This document shows positions 54,204-62,322 of a DNA stretch of 64,000 bases, in pieces. Positions within the stretch are counted from its first letter, which is position 1, and every line of letters starts with the position of its first letter. The notes under the pieces are model-generated. The model saw only the letters and a program-made list of their open reading frames with translations. It had not been told where the DNA came from and made no database searches. Location: assembly GCF_000308675.1 (NCBI RefSeq), contig NZ_BAGE01000126.1, positions 1-64,000 of the forward strand. Reading direction: 5' to 3'. The translations under genes were made by a program, and so were the position numbers. This DNA is from Nocardia paucivorans NBRC 100373. GTDB taxonomy: Bacteria > Actinomycetota > Actinomycetes > Mycobacteriales > Mycobacteriaceae.

Positions 54204-55006
54204 CCCGAGAGCAGGGCCTGGGCCAGGCCGCCAAGGGCGACGTGATGGCCTTGTCCCGACAGCGTTTTGCGGATCGGGTTCCGGAGTGCTGTGGTGAGCC
54301 GGTCGGCGGCGTCGAGGATGTAGTCGGCGCTGGTGGTGCCGGTGATCACCGTAGTCTGGGCGGTGATCGCGGCGTAGCGGCCCACGTCGGGATCCAGGCC
54401 GGCCAGCACCCGCAACGTCGCGGCCAGGGTCGGGGCCTGGGCGACCTTGTGCCACCACAACGGATCACTACGCAGCACGGCCAGCTCAGCAGCAGAGAAC
54501 CCGCCGGATACCGCGGAGGCATCCAGGATCAGACGCTCGTAATCCCCGCCCTCGATCCCCGCATCCACTGCCGACAGATCAGGAATCGGGTACATGACCG
54601 GTAAGGGTGGTTCGTAGACGGCCAGCCGCGACACCCGATCCGATGCGCGCAGTGCGGTTTCCAGGGCCAGGACCGCACCGAAGGAGTAACCGAACACCAC
54701 CTCGACCGGCCCGACCGCATCGATCACCGCGACGATATCGGCGACCTCGTGCGCGATATCCGGCGCCGACTGCGGGGTTCCGGAGGTGCCGTGACCGCGG
54801 CAGTTCATCGCCACCACCGTGTAGTGCTCGGCGAGATAGCCGGCCAGCGACAGCATGCTCACCGCGCTGCCCAAGCCACCGTGCACCACCAGCAGCACCG
54901 GCCCGGAACCCTGGACCAGGTAGGTGATCGGGGTGCCATCGGCGGACAGCACGCGCCCACCCCGGACCAGCACCTCCGAACCCGTGCCCAGCGGTGCGGT
55001 GGTCAC
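54200..55006 (-). CDS. Alpha/beta-hydrolase, last gene of the arsI unit
   Basis: A 268-residue alpha/beta-hydrolase. The nucleophile elbow is GYSFGAV (Ser in G-x-S-x-G), the oxyanion loop VVHGGLGS, and the late His is in GQGHHVALGG. GTG 55006 overlaps the stop of the flavin monooxygenase upstream (GTGA); the frame open to 55282 is shadow. Its role in arsenic detoxification is unknown. Confidence 0.82.
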   Translation of the reverse strand: MTTAPLGTGSEVLVRGGRVLSADGTPITYLVQGSGPVLLVVHGGLGSAVSMLSLAGYLAEHYTVVAMNCRGHGTSGTPQSAPDIAHEVADIVAVIDAVGPVEVVFGYSFGAVLALETALRASDRVSRLAVYEPPLPVMYPIPDLSAVDAGIEGGDYERLILDASAVSGGFSAAELAVLRSDPLWWHKVAQAPTLAATLRVLAGLDPDVGRYAAITAQTTVITGTTSADYILDAADRLTTALRNPIRKTLSGQGHHVALGGLAQALLSG

Positions 55007-56085
55007 TCGGCGTGCTCCCGCTGCGGTGCCGTCGCCGGCCGCAGCCGCCGCACCAGATAGGCCGCGTCCCGGCCCACCCCACGCAGCGAGTTCGACGACG
55101 GAGTGCGCTGCCACTCCAACCCGAGAAAACCCAGCCCCGGATGAGTGAGCGACAGGCCTCGGCGCTGTCGCGGCACCCCGGACTCGGTCACCGCCCCGAC
55201 ACCGGCGAGATAGGGCAGGTGCGGGCGGTAACCGGTGGCGAAGACGACCGCATCCACCGGCGTGCGAGTATCGTCCGGCCACACCACTCCCTCGGAGTTG
55301 AAGGCGGTGAACACTTCTCGTCGCTCCGGCTTCCCGGCGTCGAGCGCGGCCCGGTAACGGCCGGCGTCGAGCACCGGCTGCGTCGGCGCCTGTTTCACGA
55401 TCCAGCCCAGCGGGGCGGCGTCGAATCCGGTGAGAGTGAACCAGAAATGCACATCCCGGCCCAGCGGACGCTGCGGCACGAACTTCACCGGAGCCCGGCT
55501 GGCCAGCACCACCTTCGCATGTCCGGCCAGTTCGGCGGCGATCTGCACCGCGGAGTTCCCCGCGCCCACCACAACCACCCGCTGGTCGGCGAACTCGCCC
55601 GGATGACGGTATTCGCTAGCGTGCAGGACCCGGCCTCCGAACTCGTCGCGGCCGGGCACGGCGGGCAGGAACGGGGAACCGAACGACCCGGTTGCCGCGA
55701 TCACCCGCGGCGCGGTGAACACCGCACCCGATCCGGTGGTGACCGCGAAACCCTCACCGTCGCTGGAGGCGACGGAATCGACGACAGTGCTGGTGTGGAT
55801 CTCGGCGTCCAGGGCTGCGGCGTAGGAGCGCAGGTAGTCGATCACTTCGTCGCGGTGCGGGTACCGGTCCGGACCCCCGGGGAACCGTCGCCCGGGTAGC
55901 GAGCTGTAGCGGGCAGGGGAGAACAGCGTCAAGCTGTCGTAGTACCGCGGCCACGACCCGGTCGCCTCCGGCGAGGCCTCCAGGACCGCGGTGCTCAGAC
56001 CTGCGGCGGTGAGGTGGTGGGCGGCGGCGAGGCCGGATTGGCCGCCGCCGATGACCACCGCGTCATAGTCGTATTCGCTTGTCAC
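55003..56085 (-). CDS. arsO: Flavin-dependent monooxygenase, ArsO-like
   Basis: A 360-residue class B-type flavoprotein. The FAD loop is VVIGGGQSGLAAAHHL, the NADPH loop VVVVGAGNSAVQIAAEL, and the late FATGYRPHLPYL follows. Such proteins, named ArsO, are found in actinobacterial and proteobacterial ars clusters. GTG 56085 overlaps the MFS stop and its own stop overlaps the hydrolase, so translation is coupled through. It may oxidise an arsenical or a carrier metabolite. Confidence 0.83.
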   Translation of the reverse strand: MTSEYDYDAVVIGGGQSGLAAAHHLTAAGLSTAVLEASPEATGSWPRYYDSLTLFSPARYSSLPGRRFPGGPDRYPHRDEVIDYLRSYAAALDAEIHTSTVVDSVASSDGEGFAVTTGSGAVFTAPRVIAATGSFGSPFLPAVPGRDEFGGRVLHASEYRHPGEFADQRVVVVGAGNSAVQIAAELAGHAKVVLASRAPVKFVPQRPLGRDVHFWFTLTGFDAAPLGWIVKQAPTQPVLDAGRYRAALDAGKPERREVFTAFNSEGVVWPDDTRTPVDAVVFATGYRPHLPYLAGVGAVTESGVPRQRRGLSLTHPGLGFLGLEWQRTPSSNSLRGVGRDAAYLVRRLRPATAPQREHAE

Positions 56086-57311
56086 AACATTTCTTTCTTC
56101 GAAACACGGATACCGGTAAGTGGCGCGATCATCGCGGCGAGGGCGGCGACGGCGCCGAGGATGAGGTAGGTGTGGGCGTAGCTGCCGGTCCACGCCGACA
56201 GCACGGTGCCCGCCCACGGGGCCAGCGCGGACACGACCACCACGGGCGCGGACAGTAGGCCGTTCAACCGGCCGTAGTGAGTGGCGCCCCACCGGTCGGT
56301 GATCGCGGTGGCCTGGATCAGCGTGAAGATCCCGCGCACCAACCCCGCACCGATCGCGACCGCGATCAACACGATCACCGCCGACACCACCCCGAGCAGG
56401 GCAGTCGAAGCGGCGAGAGCAGCCAGTACCACGACGGTGCGGGCGGTGACACCGGTGTGGCGGGCCAGCGGCAGATATCCGATCCGGCCCAAAACCTGTC
56501 CGGCGCCGCCGAGCCCGAGCGCGGTCGCAGCCAGACCGGGGCCGAAGCCCTGTTCCTGGAGCAGAGCGACGAGGTTGAAGATGCCGGCGAAGCTGGCGAA
56601 CGCCGCCAGGCACATGGTCACGACCAGCGCGGCGAAGCGTGGGCTGCGCGCGATCTGCGAGTGGTCGGCATGCGCAGCCACGGTCGGGACTGGTGGATCC
56701 GGCCACAGCGCCCGCAGTCCGAACCAATGCGCCGGGATCGTTAGTACTGCCAGAGCCGCGGCGAGGACGAGATAGGTGGCACGCCACTCGATGCTGGTGT
56801 CCAGAGCGGCGGTGAGCGGCGCGAACACCGTGGACGCCAAACCACCGGCCAGAGTGAGGATCATCAGCGCGGTCACGCGCTCGGCACCCCACCAGCGGGT
56901 CAGCGCCGCGAACGCCGGCGGATACAACACCGCCCCCATCGCCACCCCGGCCGCCAGCCAGCCAAGATAGAACACGGCAAGGTTCGGCGCGGACGCGATC
57001 GCGACCAAGGCGGCTACCCCGAGAACCGATCCAGCGGTCATCACCCGCCGCGGACCGGTCCGATCGATCAACGCGCCCACCGGAATCCCGGTGAGCGCGG
57101 TCGCGAGCTGGCCGAGCGAGAACGCCGCGGTGATCACCGGCGCCGACCACCCCGTCTCGGCGGTGATCGAGGTCGACAACACCGGAAACGCGTAGTACAG
57201 GATCCCCCAGCTCGATATCTGGGTCAGGCACAGCACCGCCAACACCCGGCGACGCCCCGCCCGCGACAACCCGTCCTCCGCCGCCGCGGGCGCGGTCTCC
57301 ACATCGGTCAC
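56082..57311 (-). CDS. MFS transporter of the arsI unit
   Basis: A 409-residue major facilitator with 12 predicted helices; loop 2-3 reads GALIDRTGPRRVM. GTG 57311 lies 15 nt after the arsI stop. Its stop overlaps the ArsO-like start. Its position between C-As lyase and ArsO-like genes suggests export of an organoarsenical or of a product made by them. It is not clearly ArsJ, as no GAPDH-like partner is present. Confidence 0.8.
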   Translation of the reverse strand: MTDVETAPAAAEDGLSRAGRRRVLAVLCLTQISSWGILYYAFPVLSTSITAETGWSAPVITAAFSLGQLATALTGIPVGALIDRTGPRRVMTAGSVLGVAALVAIASAPNLAVFYLGWLAAGVAMGAVLYPPAFAALTRWWGAERVTALMILTLAGGLASTVFAPLTAALDTSIEWRATYLVLAAALAVLTIPAHWFGLRALWPDPPVPTVAAHADHSQIARSPRFAALVVTMCLAAFASFAGIFNLVALLQEQGFGPGLAATALGLGGAGQVLGRIGYLPLARHTGVTARTVVVLAALAASTALLGVVSAVIVLIAVAIGAGLVRGIFTLIQATAITDRWGATHYGRLNGLLSAPVVVVSALAPWAGTVLSAWTGSYAHTYLILGAVAALAAMIAPLTGIRVSKKEML

Positions 57312-57326
57312 GCCGAAACCCGGGCT

Positions 57327-57845
57327 CTACCGAGCGGCAGCGGCCGGGGCGCAGCACGCCACGCCCGACTCGACCTCCGCCTCAGAGGTGGAAACGTCGC
57401 CGCGGCCGTCGGTGCCACAGCACGCCTGCACCGCCTCGCCGTCGTCCTTCCCCGCGAACCGAGGTTCGGTGCCGAAGTGCTCGGTATCGGCCAGCACGGT
57501 GTAGACCTCCCACCGCTCGGCATTCGGGCCGGTCACCCACACCTTGTCCTGGGTGGCGAAGCAACACGTGGTCGCGATCTGCTCCTCGGTGAACAGACCG
57601 GCTTCCGACAGGCGCGCGATCTCGGCGTGCACCTTCTCCGAGGACTCCACCTCGACCCCGAGATGGTTCACACTGCCACCCTGACCGGGATTCTCGATGA
57701 GGACCAGCTTCAGCGGCGGCTCGGTGACCGCGAAGTTCGCATAGCCGGGCTTGCGTTTGGCCGGCTGGACTCCGAACAGGGTCGAGTAGAACTCGACGGC
57801 CTGCTCCAGATCGTCGACGTTGAGTGCGAGCTGAACACGTGACAT
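57327..57845 (-). CDS. arsI: ArsI/CadI-type VOC metalloenzyme (C-As lyase)
   Basis: A 172-residue vicinal-oxygen-chelate protein of the ArsI/CadI family. Conserved features are Gln5 and His61 (SVNHLGVEVES) as Fe(II) ligands, and the vicinal cysteines Cys94-Cys95 in ATTCCFATQDKVWV that hold trivalent arsenicals. The tail adds further CC pairs. ArsI splits methyl- or aryl-As(III) bonds with O2. ATG 57845 has AGGTGG upstream. It is divergent from arsR2. Confidence 0.88.
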   Translation of the reverse strand: MSRVQLALNVDDLEQAVEFYSTLFGVQPAKRKPGYANFAVTEPPLKLVLIENPGQGGSVNHLGVEVESSEKVHAEIARLSEAGLFTEEQIATTCCFATQDKVWVTGPNAERWEVYTVLADTEHFGTEPRFAGKDDGEAVQACCGTDGRGDVSTSEAEVESGVACCAPAAAAR

Positions 57846-57914
57846 GATGACCACCACCTGTGTGACATATATCGAAGAGTTGACAGCGCCCAGTGTGCCA
57901 CCTTTTCGACATAA

Positions 57915-57926
57915 GTCAATATTGTC
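57915..57926. promoter_or_regulatory. ArsR-type box, arsI/arsR2 promoter
   Basis: GTCAATATTGTC, nearly palindromic, sits inside a wider dyad CGACA (57907-57911) / TGTCG (57923-57927). It is shared in form with the box at 50451. It lies between the divergent arsI and arsR2 genes and may serve both. Confidence 0.6.
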
Positions 57927-57941
57927 GGTAGGATGGATTTC

Positions 57942-58301
57942 ATGCCCAAAGCGCTGCCCGTCATCGACATGACGACCCCCTTGTGCTGCCCTCCTGTGGC
58001 CGCGGGCCCGATCGACGACGAGGCCGCCCTACACGTGGCCCTGCGGTTGAAAGCTCTCGCCGATCCGGTGCGCGTCAAACTGATGTCGCTACTACTGGCC
58101 AGCCCCGAGAACGGACGCAATGGCGGCGAACTCGCCGACGCGGTAGGGCTGGCTGAATCCACGGTCAGCCATCACCTTTCCCAACTCCGCAAAGCGGGGC
58201 TCGTGAACTCCGAACGCCAAGGCATGAACGTCGTCCACCGCGTCCACCGCGACGCTCTGGCCGCGCTCTGTGTGGTCCTCGACCCCGACTGCTGCCGGTG
58301 A
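57942..58301 (+). CDS. arsR: Second ArsR repressor (N-terminal CC type)
   Basis: A 119-residue ArsR. The As(III) site is the vicinal pair Cys15-Cys16 in TTPLCCPPV, as in corynebacterial ArsR, plus a C-terminal pair in DPDCCR. The recognition helix region is LAESTVSHHLSQLRKAG. ATG 57942 has TAGGA 9 nt upstream; an ATG 9 nt earlier is possible. It probably controls the arsI unit and may also act on the acr3 unit through the related box. Confidence 0.88.
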   Translation: MPKALPVIDMTTPLCCPPVAAGPIDDEAALHVALRLKALADPVRVKLMSLLLASPENGRNGGELADAVGLAESTVSHHLSQLRKAGLVNSERQGMNVVHRVHRDALAALCVVLDPDCCR

Positions 58302-58469
58302 CCACCGGCTTAACTTCAAACATCTCGCCTGCAACGCCATCACCCGATACCCACTCAGGCGTCTTCCGCACGACCACGGGCGCGCCCTACGAGTAAACCC
58401 TGCGTATACCCATGTCGCTTGATCCCCTCGACGCCATCAACCTATCGTTCGATGCGATCGAACACACGA

Positions 58470-58517
58470 AACCAGCAAAGTTGCTGGTTAGAGGGGTTCA
58501 AGTCCCCCCTCGCGCAC
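58470..58517 (+). tRNA. tRNA 3'-half-like fragment, possible attachment-site remnant
   Basis: A 7-bp stem AACCAGC/GCTGGTT with a 6-nt loop is followed by GGGGTTCAAGTCCCC, a standard T-arm with TTCAAGT loop, and then CTCGCGCACA in place of the acceptor 3' strand. No D-arm or 5' acceptor strand lies upstream. Such 3' halves are left where islands integrate into tRNA genes. The parent tRNA (perhaps tRNA-Arg) is uncertain. Confidence 0.45.
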
Positions 58518-58566
58518 AGAGTCCGGCTACGGAATCATCGACCGGCGCCGGATACCGCAGTTTCGG

Positions 58567-58598
58567 CTGCAACTTTCGGACACTGCAACTTTCGGACA
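58567..58598. repeat. 16-bp perfect tandem repeat
   Basis: CTGCAACTTTCGGACA occurs twice in direct succession (58567-58582 and 58583-58598). It may be a recombination or insertion-end trace, or a binding site pair. Confidence 0.7.
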
Positions 58599-58864
58599 CG
58601 AAGGGCGCGAGGAAGCGAACCGTCCGACCGACAATGGCGCCCCGGCCTCCTGGGCCGATCGTGCGACACGATCCATGTGTCGGCAAATCTCGCGGAACGG
58701 AAGCGCGAACCCGATCATAGGAGGACGCAGGTCGAACGCAGGATTGCGAAGTGCTCCGATGGCATCGACCACGAGATCCGCACCGAGCAACATCTCCTCG
58801 GCGAGCGGTCGCCAGGCCGCGAATGCGAACACCATCTCCGACAACGCCTCGTTGTTGAGCAGCC

Positions 58865-59965
58865 TCAGTTCGGGCCGCAGCTCGCCGAGATGTGTGAGCT
58901 GCTTCGGCAGTCTCGCCCCCCCAGCTCGAAGATCAACGCATTGAGCACTCGAGCCGCATCGCTCAACTCCCCGGCTTCCGGCGTCTCTCCCCTATACAAG
59001 GCTCTCGGTCTCTCGGCGACCTCGACGCGCACCTCCCCCATAAGCGTTCGAATGGCATCGAGCGGAAGCGAGGAAACCCATTCTTCGAGCTCCCCATGCG
59101 TCATGGCGGCCGGATCGGGCAACTCGACCTCGTTCCGCCACGGCCGCGCGGGGGCCACAGCGGGCGGAGGTGTCTCGACGGCCGCGCCGGCCCGGTCGTC
59201 GAGACCGGTCCATTGCGCCGGCGGCGGGGACATGACCCCGAGCGCCGCCAGGATCCGACTGCCGGACAACTGCCTGTTCTGCCCCCACGCCGACCTGGCT
59301 GTCGCGAAGGCGTCGCGAAGTTCCGTTCGGATGAATTGGATCTGTTCCAGGGTGAGTCGACCGCGCCGGACCGCACGCCTCGAGCGGATGAGATCGTGAA
59401 CGATCCGCTGCACCTCCAGAAAGAGGTAATACAGGTCCCACACATTCGGCGGCGCCGTGGTCTGCTGTCGTAACCGCTCGGTAGCGGGACCTTTTCCGGT
59501 GAGATGGAACATGCGGACGAAGTCGATAACCGGGTCTCCCGGCCTGGCCAACTCCCAGTCGACCACGGCCACCTTACGTTCGGCCCGTGGCTCTCGGAGC
59601 AGCAGAATATTCTTGAAATGACCGTCGAAATGGATCAGGGCGAACGGTGCGTAGATCTCCGACTGCATGGCGTCGGAGTTCACCCACTCGACGACGGGCG
59701 CGAAGGGTTCCGCGGGTATCCCCAGCTCGACGAGGCACGGGCCGAGCTCCGGTAACGCTGCCGCCAGATTGGCCATTTCCTCGTCGACCAGCTCATCGAT
59801 GAACCGTCTGCGATCGCCGATGCCCAAGTACGTCTGCTCGTGTATCTCGTGGAAAACCTCCACCACGTCGTCGATCGGAATCTCCGCCTGATCGGCCATC
59901 GTTTCGCCGTCCAGGAATTCCACCAGGACCACCTGGTTGAACCGAGTGCCATTGGACATTTCCAC
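58865..59965 (-). CDS. Phosphotransferase-fold (APH-like) protein, 5' end probably frameshifted
   Basis: The 366 readable residues carry the C-lobe of an aminoglycoside-phosphotransferase/kinase fold: HFDGHFKN (His112, Asp114, Asn119; H-x-D-x4-N) and VDWELARPGDPVIDF (Asp136). The front starts at what looks like the hinge (VVLVEFLDG), so the N-lobe is missing. Upstream in the same frame TPDVYRIFPEVEM still looks coding back to a TGA near 60050. A second frame (about 60250 to 60000, DPLRQQIFRTVLEQ onward) carries what looks like the true N terminus. One frameshift near 60000-60040 would join them. The phosphate acceptor is unknown. Confidence 0.55.
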   Translation of the reverse strand: MEMSNGTRFNQVVLVEFLDGETMADQAEIPIDDVVEVFHEIHEQTYLGIGDRRRFIDELVDEEMANLAAALPELGPCLVELGIPAEPFAPVVEWVNSDAMQSEIYAPFALIHFDGHFKNILLLREPRAERKVAVVDWELARPGDPVIDFVRMFHLTGKGPATERLRQQTTAPPNVWDLYYLFLEVQRIVHDLIRSRRAVRRGRLTLEQIQFIRTELRDAFATARSAWGQNRQLSGSRILAALGVMSPPPAQWTGLDDRAGAAVETPPPAVAPARPWRNEVELPDPAAMTHGELEEWVSSLPLDAIRTLMGEVRVEVAERPRALYRGETPEAGELSDAARVLNALIFELGGRDCRSSSHISASCGPN

Positions 59966-60249
59966 TTCGGGGAATATGCGGTATACGTCCGGCGTCCAGG
60001 GCCCTCGCTCGCGGATCGCCCACGTCGATTCCCACGAAGTCGATCAGGGCGACCGGCATCGCCTGCCGGAATCGTTCGAACGCGACGTGATCGACCGCTC
60101 GCAGCCGAGCTTCGGCGATACGAGCCTCGGGATCGTGCCCTCCTTCCGTTTCGAGTACCGCCCTGGTGATATCGTCGGCGGCCTGCGCGGGATCGGTCTG
60201 CTCCAGGACCGTGCGGAATATTTGCTGCCGCAACGGATCCGTGATGTCA

Positions 60250-62178
60250 TCACCGCGCTCGGCGCCGCCGAGCGAGCAGCTTCGACAGATCGTTGGGGGT
60301 GAACCCCCTCGACGTGTGAGTGGCGGACGCGGCATCGCCGGGTACCGGGGGCAACGGCCGGTCGGCGGTGGTGACGAGCGACTCGGGTATGGGGAAATGG
60401 ATCGGCTCGACCGATATCGTGCGCGACCACGCGGATTCATAGGGCCACGGATTCGGCCGTGCAGGCCGGTTCCGGTTCGCTTCTCGCAATCCACCGGCGA
60501 TCGGACCCGACGTTTCGGGCAATTCCGCCAGTATGCTCGCTATCTTTCGAAGGGTTGCGGCGGACATCGGTTTCGGGGCCGCCGCGGCCAATTCCTCCAG
60601 ACGGGTGGGGTGGAGGTACTCCACGGCGAGATCACGAACGGTTTCCGCCGCGGCGCCGAGTGGTGAGCCATACCGCCGATACAACTGATACTCAGTATCC
60701 GGTACGAGCAATTCCTTCGGATATTCCGCGGTATTGGCTACCCGCACCGACCGCAGGGCCGGCGGCGGCTCACCCCACGGCAGGAAAACGCGGAACGCTC
60801 GCAGGAGCGGCGCGATTTCCGGGTCGTCTCTTATCTGGTCCGGTAGTTTATCCGTCCAGCCCAGATCGGTAGTGGCCGCTCCGTCCATTTCTGCGGGCCA
60901 AGAGAATTGATGCAGACGATACTTCTCGAATAGCTGGTTCATGATCAGCCATTTCGTCGCATACACAGTATCGACATATGCGACATAGAATGGTGTCGTC
61001 GTGATGTCGGGTCGACCCGCCACGGTATCGGCATCGGTTGTGTCGGTCACTTCGCGTCGCGGGGCCGGGGCGTCGGGTGGCCTCGCGACGGACTCTCCGG
61101 CACGGCCGGGCGCCGCCGGGGCATGGGGCCGGATGTACCGCACCGGCACCACTGCGCCGCTCCAATGACCGAATACCGTGATCCATCCGGACGGGAACAA
61201 TGCGCGTAGGGCGTTATCGAGCAGATCTCGCAGCCCGTCGAGAAGGGAGTTGTCGATGTCCGCATTCTCCAGCACGACCCATGCCTCGACATGCCCGCGC
61301 CGATCGACCTCGTATACGACCCCGAATTCCACCGGAGCGTGATCGTCTCCCACAGTAAGGGTCAACATTTTCGGATATTCGGAAGAATAATATTTGGAAA
61401 CAAACCGATACGTTCCGCGCGGGATTTCGGCGGCGTGCAGGATCAGCCGTCCTTCCCGGTACCGCGCGCTCGTGACCACCCCCATCGCCACCTCGCCGGG
61501 CTGCAAATTGCTCCGGTTCACGGGCAAGTCGACCACGATCCGAGCGGATATCGAGCCTTCCCGAACATCACCGTCGATATGCGGTACGGCCTCTTCATCG
61601 GTGGCTTCCGTGTCGACCGAATGATTCAGTTCGAACCACGCGGATTTTCGTACCCCGTTGTCGACGACAATGCCATGGTCGTCCGCAAAGGCACGCAACG
61701 CCAGGGACGGCCCCGGATCCGCCTCCGCCGGCCGATCGCCGGCCTCGGCGGCGACAGCGACCACCTCGAACCGCGTCTTCGTATCCGTTACCGTGACGAC
61801 CGCCTCGATCGCACCGGGCGCTCTCCGCCACGCCTGCATAGCCAACTGTGTGAAAAGCAAGTCCGCGATGTTGACCTGTTCCTCGCTGAGCCATGGGAAC
61901 TCCGCGAGCAACTCCAGCAGACGTTCCCGTGCGGGCCCGACGGCATGGAACACTTCGTTATCGGTTGGGTCGTCAACCACCTCGGCGGCCTCGTTCACCT
62001 CCCGGACGACGAAGCGTTCGCGGATACGCCCAGCGGAGGCCTCGGACTGTTCGGGTGCGCCCGGCTCGGGTTCCTCCTCGGTGGGTGCGTGTTGCGGTTG
62101 CCGTGGTCGCCGCCCCCAGTCGACCGGGTCGTGTTCGTGTTCGCTGTTGTGGTGGAAGGCCAGGGCCTGGGCTTCCAT
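60250..62178 (-). CDS. Unknown protein with degenerate GHKL-like segment
   Basis: A 642-residue protein. ATG 62178 has GGAAGG 9 nt upstream; the frame is open to 62223. Residues about 97-185 look like an RsbW-type GHKL ATPase fold: NIADLLFTQLAMQAWRRAP in the N-box position, VTVTDTKTRFEVV, and GPSLALRAFADDHGIVV in the G2-box position. The key Asn and DxGxG residues are not clearly kept, so ATP binding is doubtful. The rest (beta-rich middle, aromatic C-terminal third) is unrecognised. It lies between the LuxR-repeat regulator and the kinase-like gene, all leftward. It could be an anti-sigma-like or stress protein. Confidence 0.5.
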   Translation of the reverse strand: MEAQALAFHHNSEHEHDPVDWGRRPRQPQHAPTEEEPEPGAPEQSEASAGRIRERFVVREVNEAAEVVDDPTDNEVFHAVGPARERLLELLAEFPWLSEEQVNIADLLFTQLAMQAWRRAPGAIEAVVTVTDTKTRFEVVAVAAEAGDRPAEADPGPSLALRAFADDHGIVVDNGVRKSAWFELNHSVDTEATDEEAVPHIDGDVREGSISARIVVDLPVNRSNLQPGEVAMGVVTSARYREGRLILHAAEIPRGTYRFVSKYYSSEYPKMLTLTVGDDHAPVEFGVVYEVDRRGHVEAWVVLENADIDNSLLDGLRDLLDNALRALFPSGWITVFGHWSGAVVPVRYIRPHAPAAPGRAGESVARPPDAPAPRREVTDTTDADTVAGRPDITTTPFYVAYVDTVYATKWLIMNQLFEKYRLHQFSWPAEMDGAATTDLGWTDKLPDQIRDDPEIAPLLRAFRVFLPWGEPPPALRSVRVANTAEYPKELLVPDTEYQLYRRYGSPLGAAAETVRDLAVEYLHPTRLEELAAAAPKPMSAATLRKIASILAELPETSGPIAGGLREANRNRPARPNPWPYESAWSRTISVEPIHFPIPESLVTTADRPLPPVPGDAASATHTSRGFTPNDLSKLLARRRRAR

Positions 62179-62322
62179 ATGCCGTGGCCTTCCACCGACG
62201 AGACGGTGCCGTTCCGGCACCAAGGGATTGTGGCCGGGGTGGACGAAAGAATCGGCCCCGGGGAGCTGTCCGTCGGCGGGCCGAGCGGGTTTCGCCGAGC
62301 GCGGTGCCGGCGTTCGGGTGGT

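Larger units (their letters stand above)
58302..58864. other. 563-nt gap with dyad, tRNA-like fragment and tandem repeat
   Basis: No gene is supported here. Notable items are a perfect dyad GTTCGAT-GCG-ATCGAAC (58447-58463), the tRNA-like fragment at 58470-58517, and a 16-bp tandem repeat at 58567-58598. The left half presumably ends the arsenic island. Confidence 0.5.

Noticed and set aside
58412-58720. Rightward 102-codon ORF across the tRNA-like fragment
   Set aside because: It crosses RNA-like structure and a tandem repeat, and its codon pattern is not coding-like.
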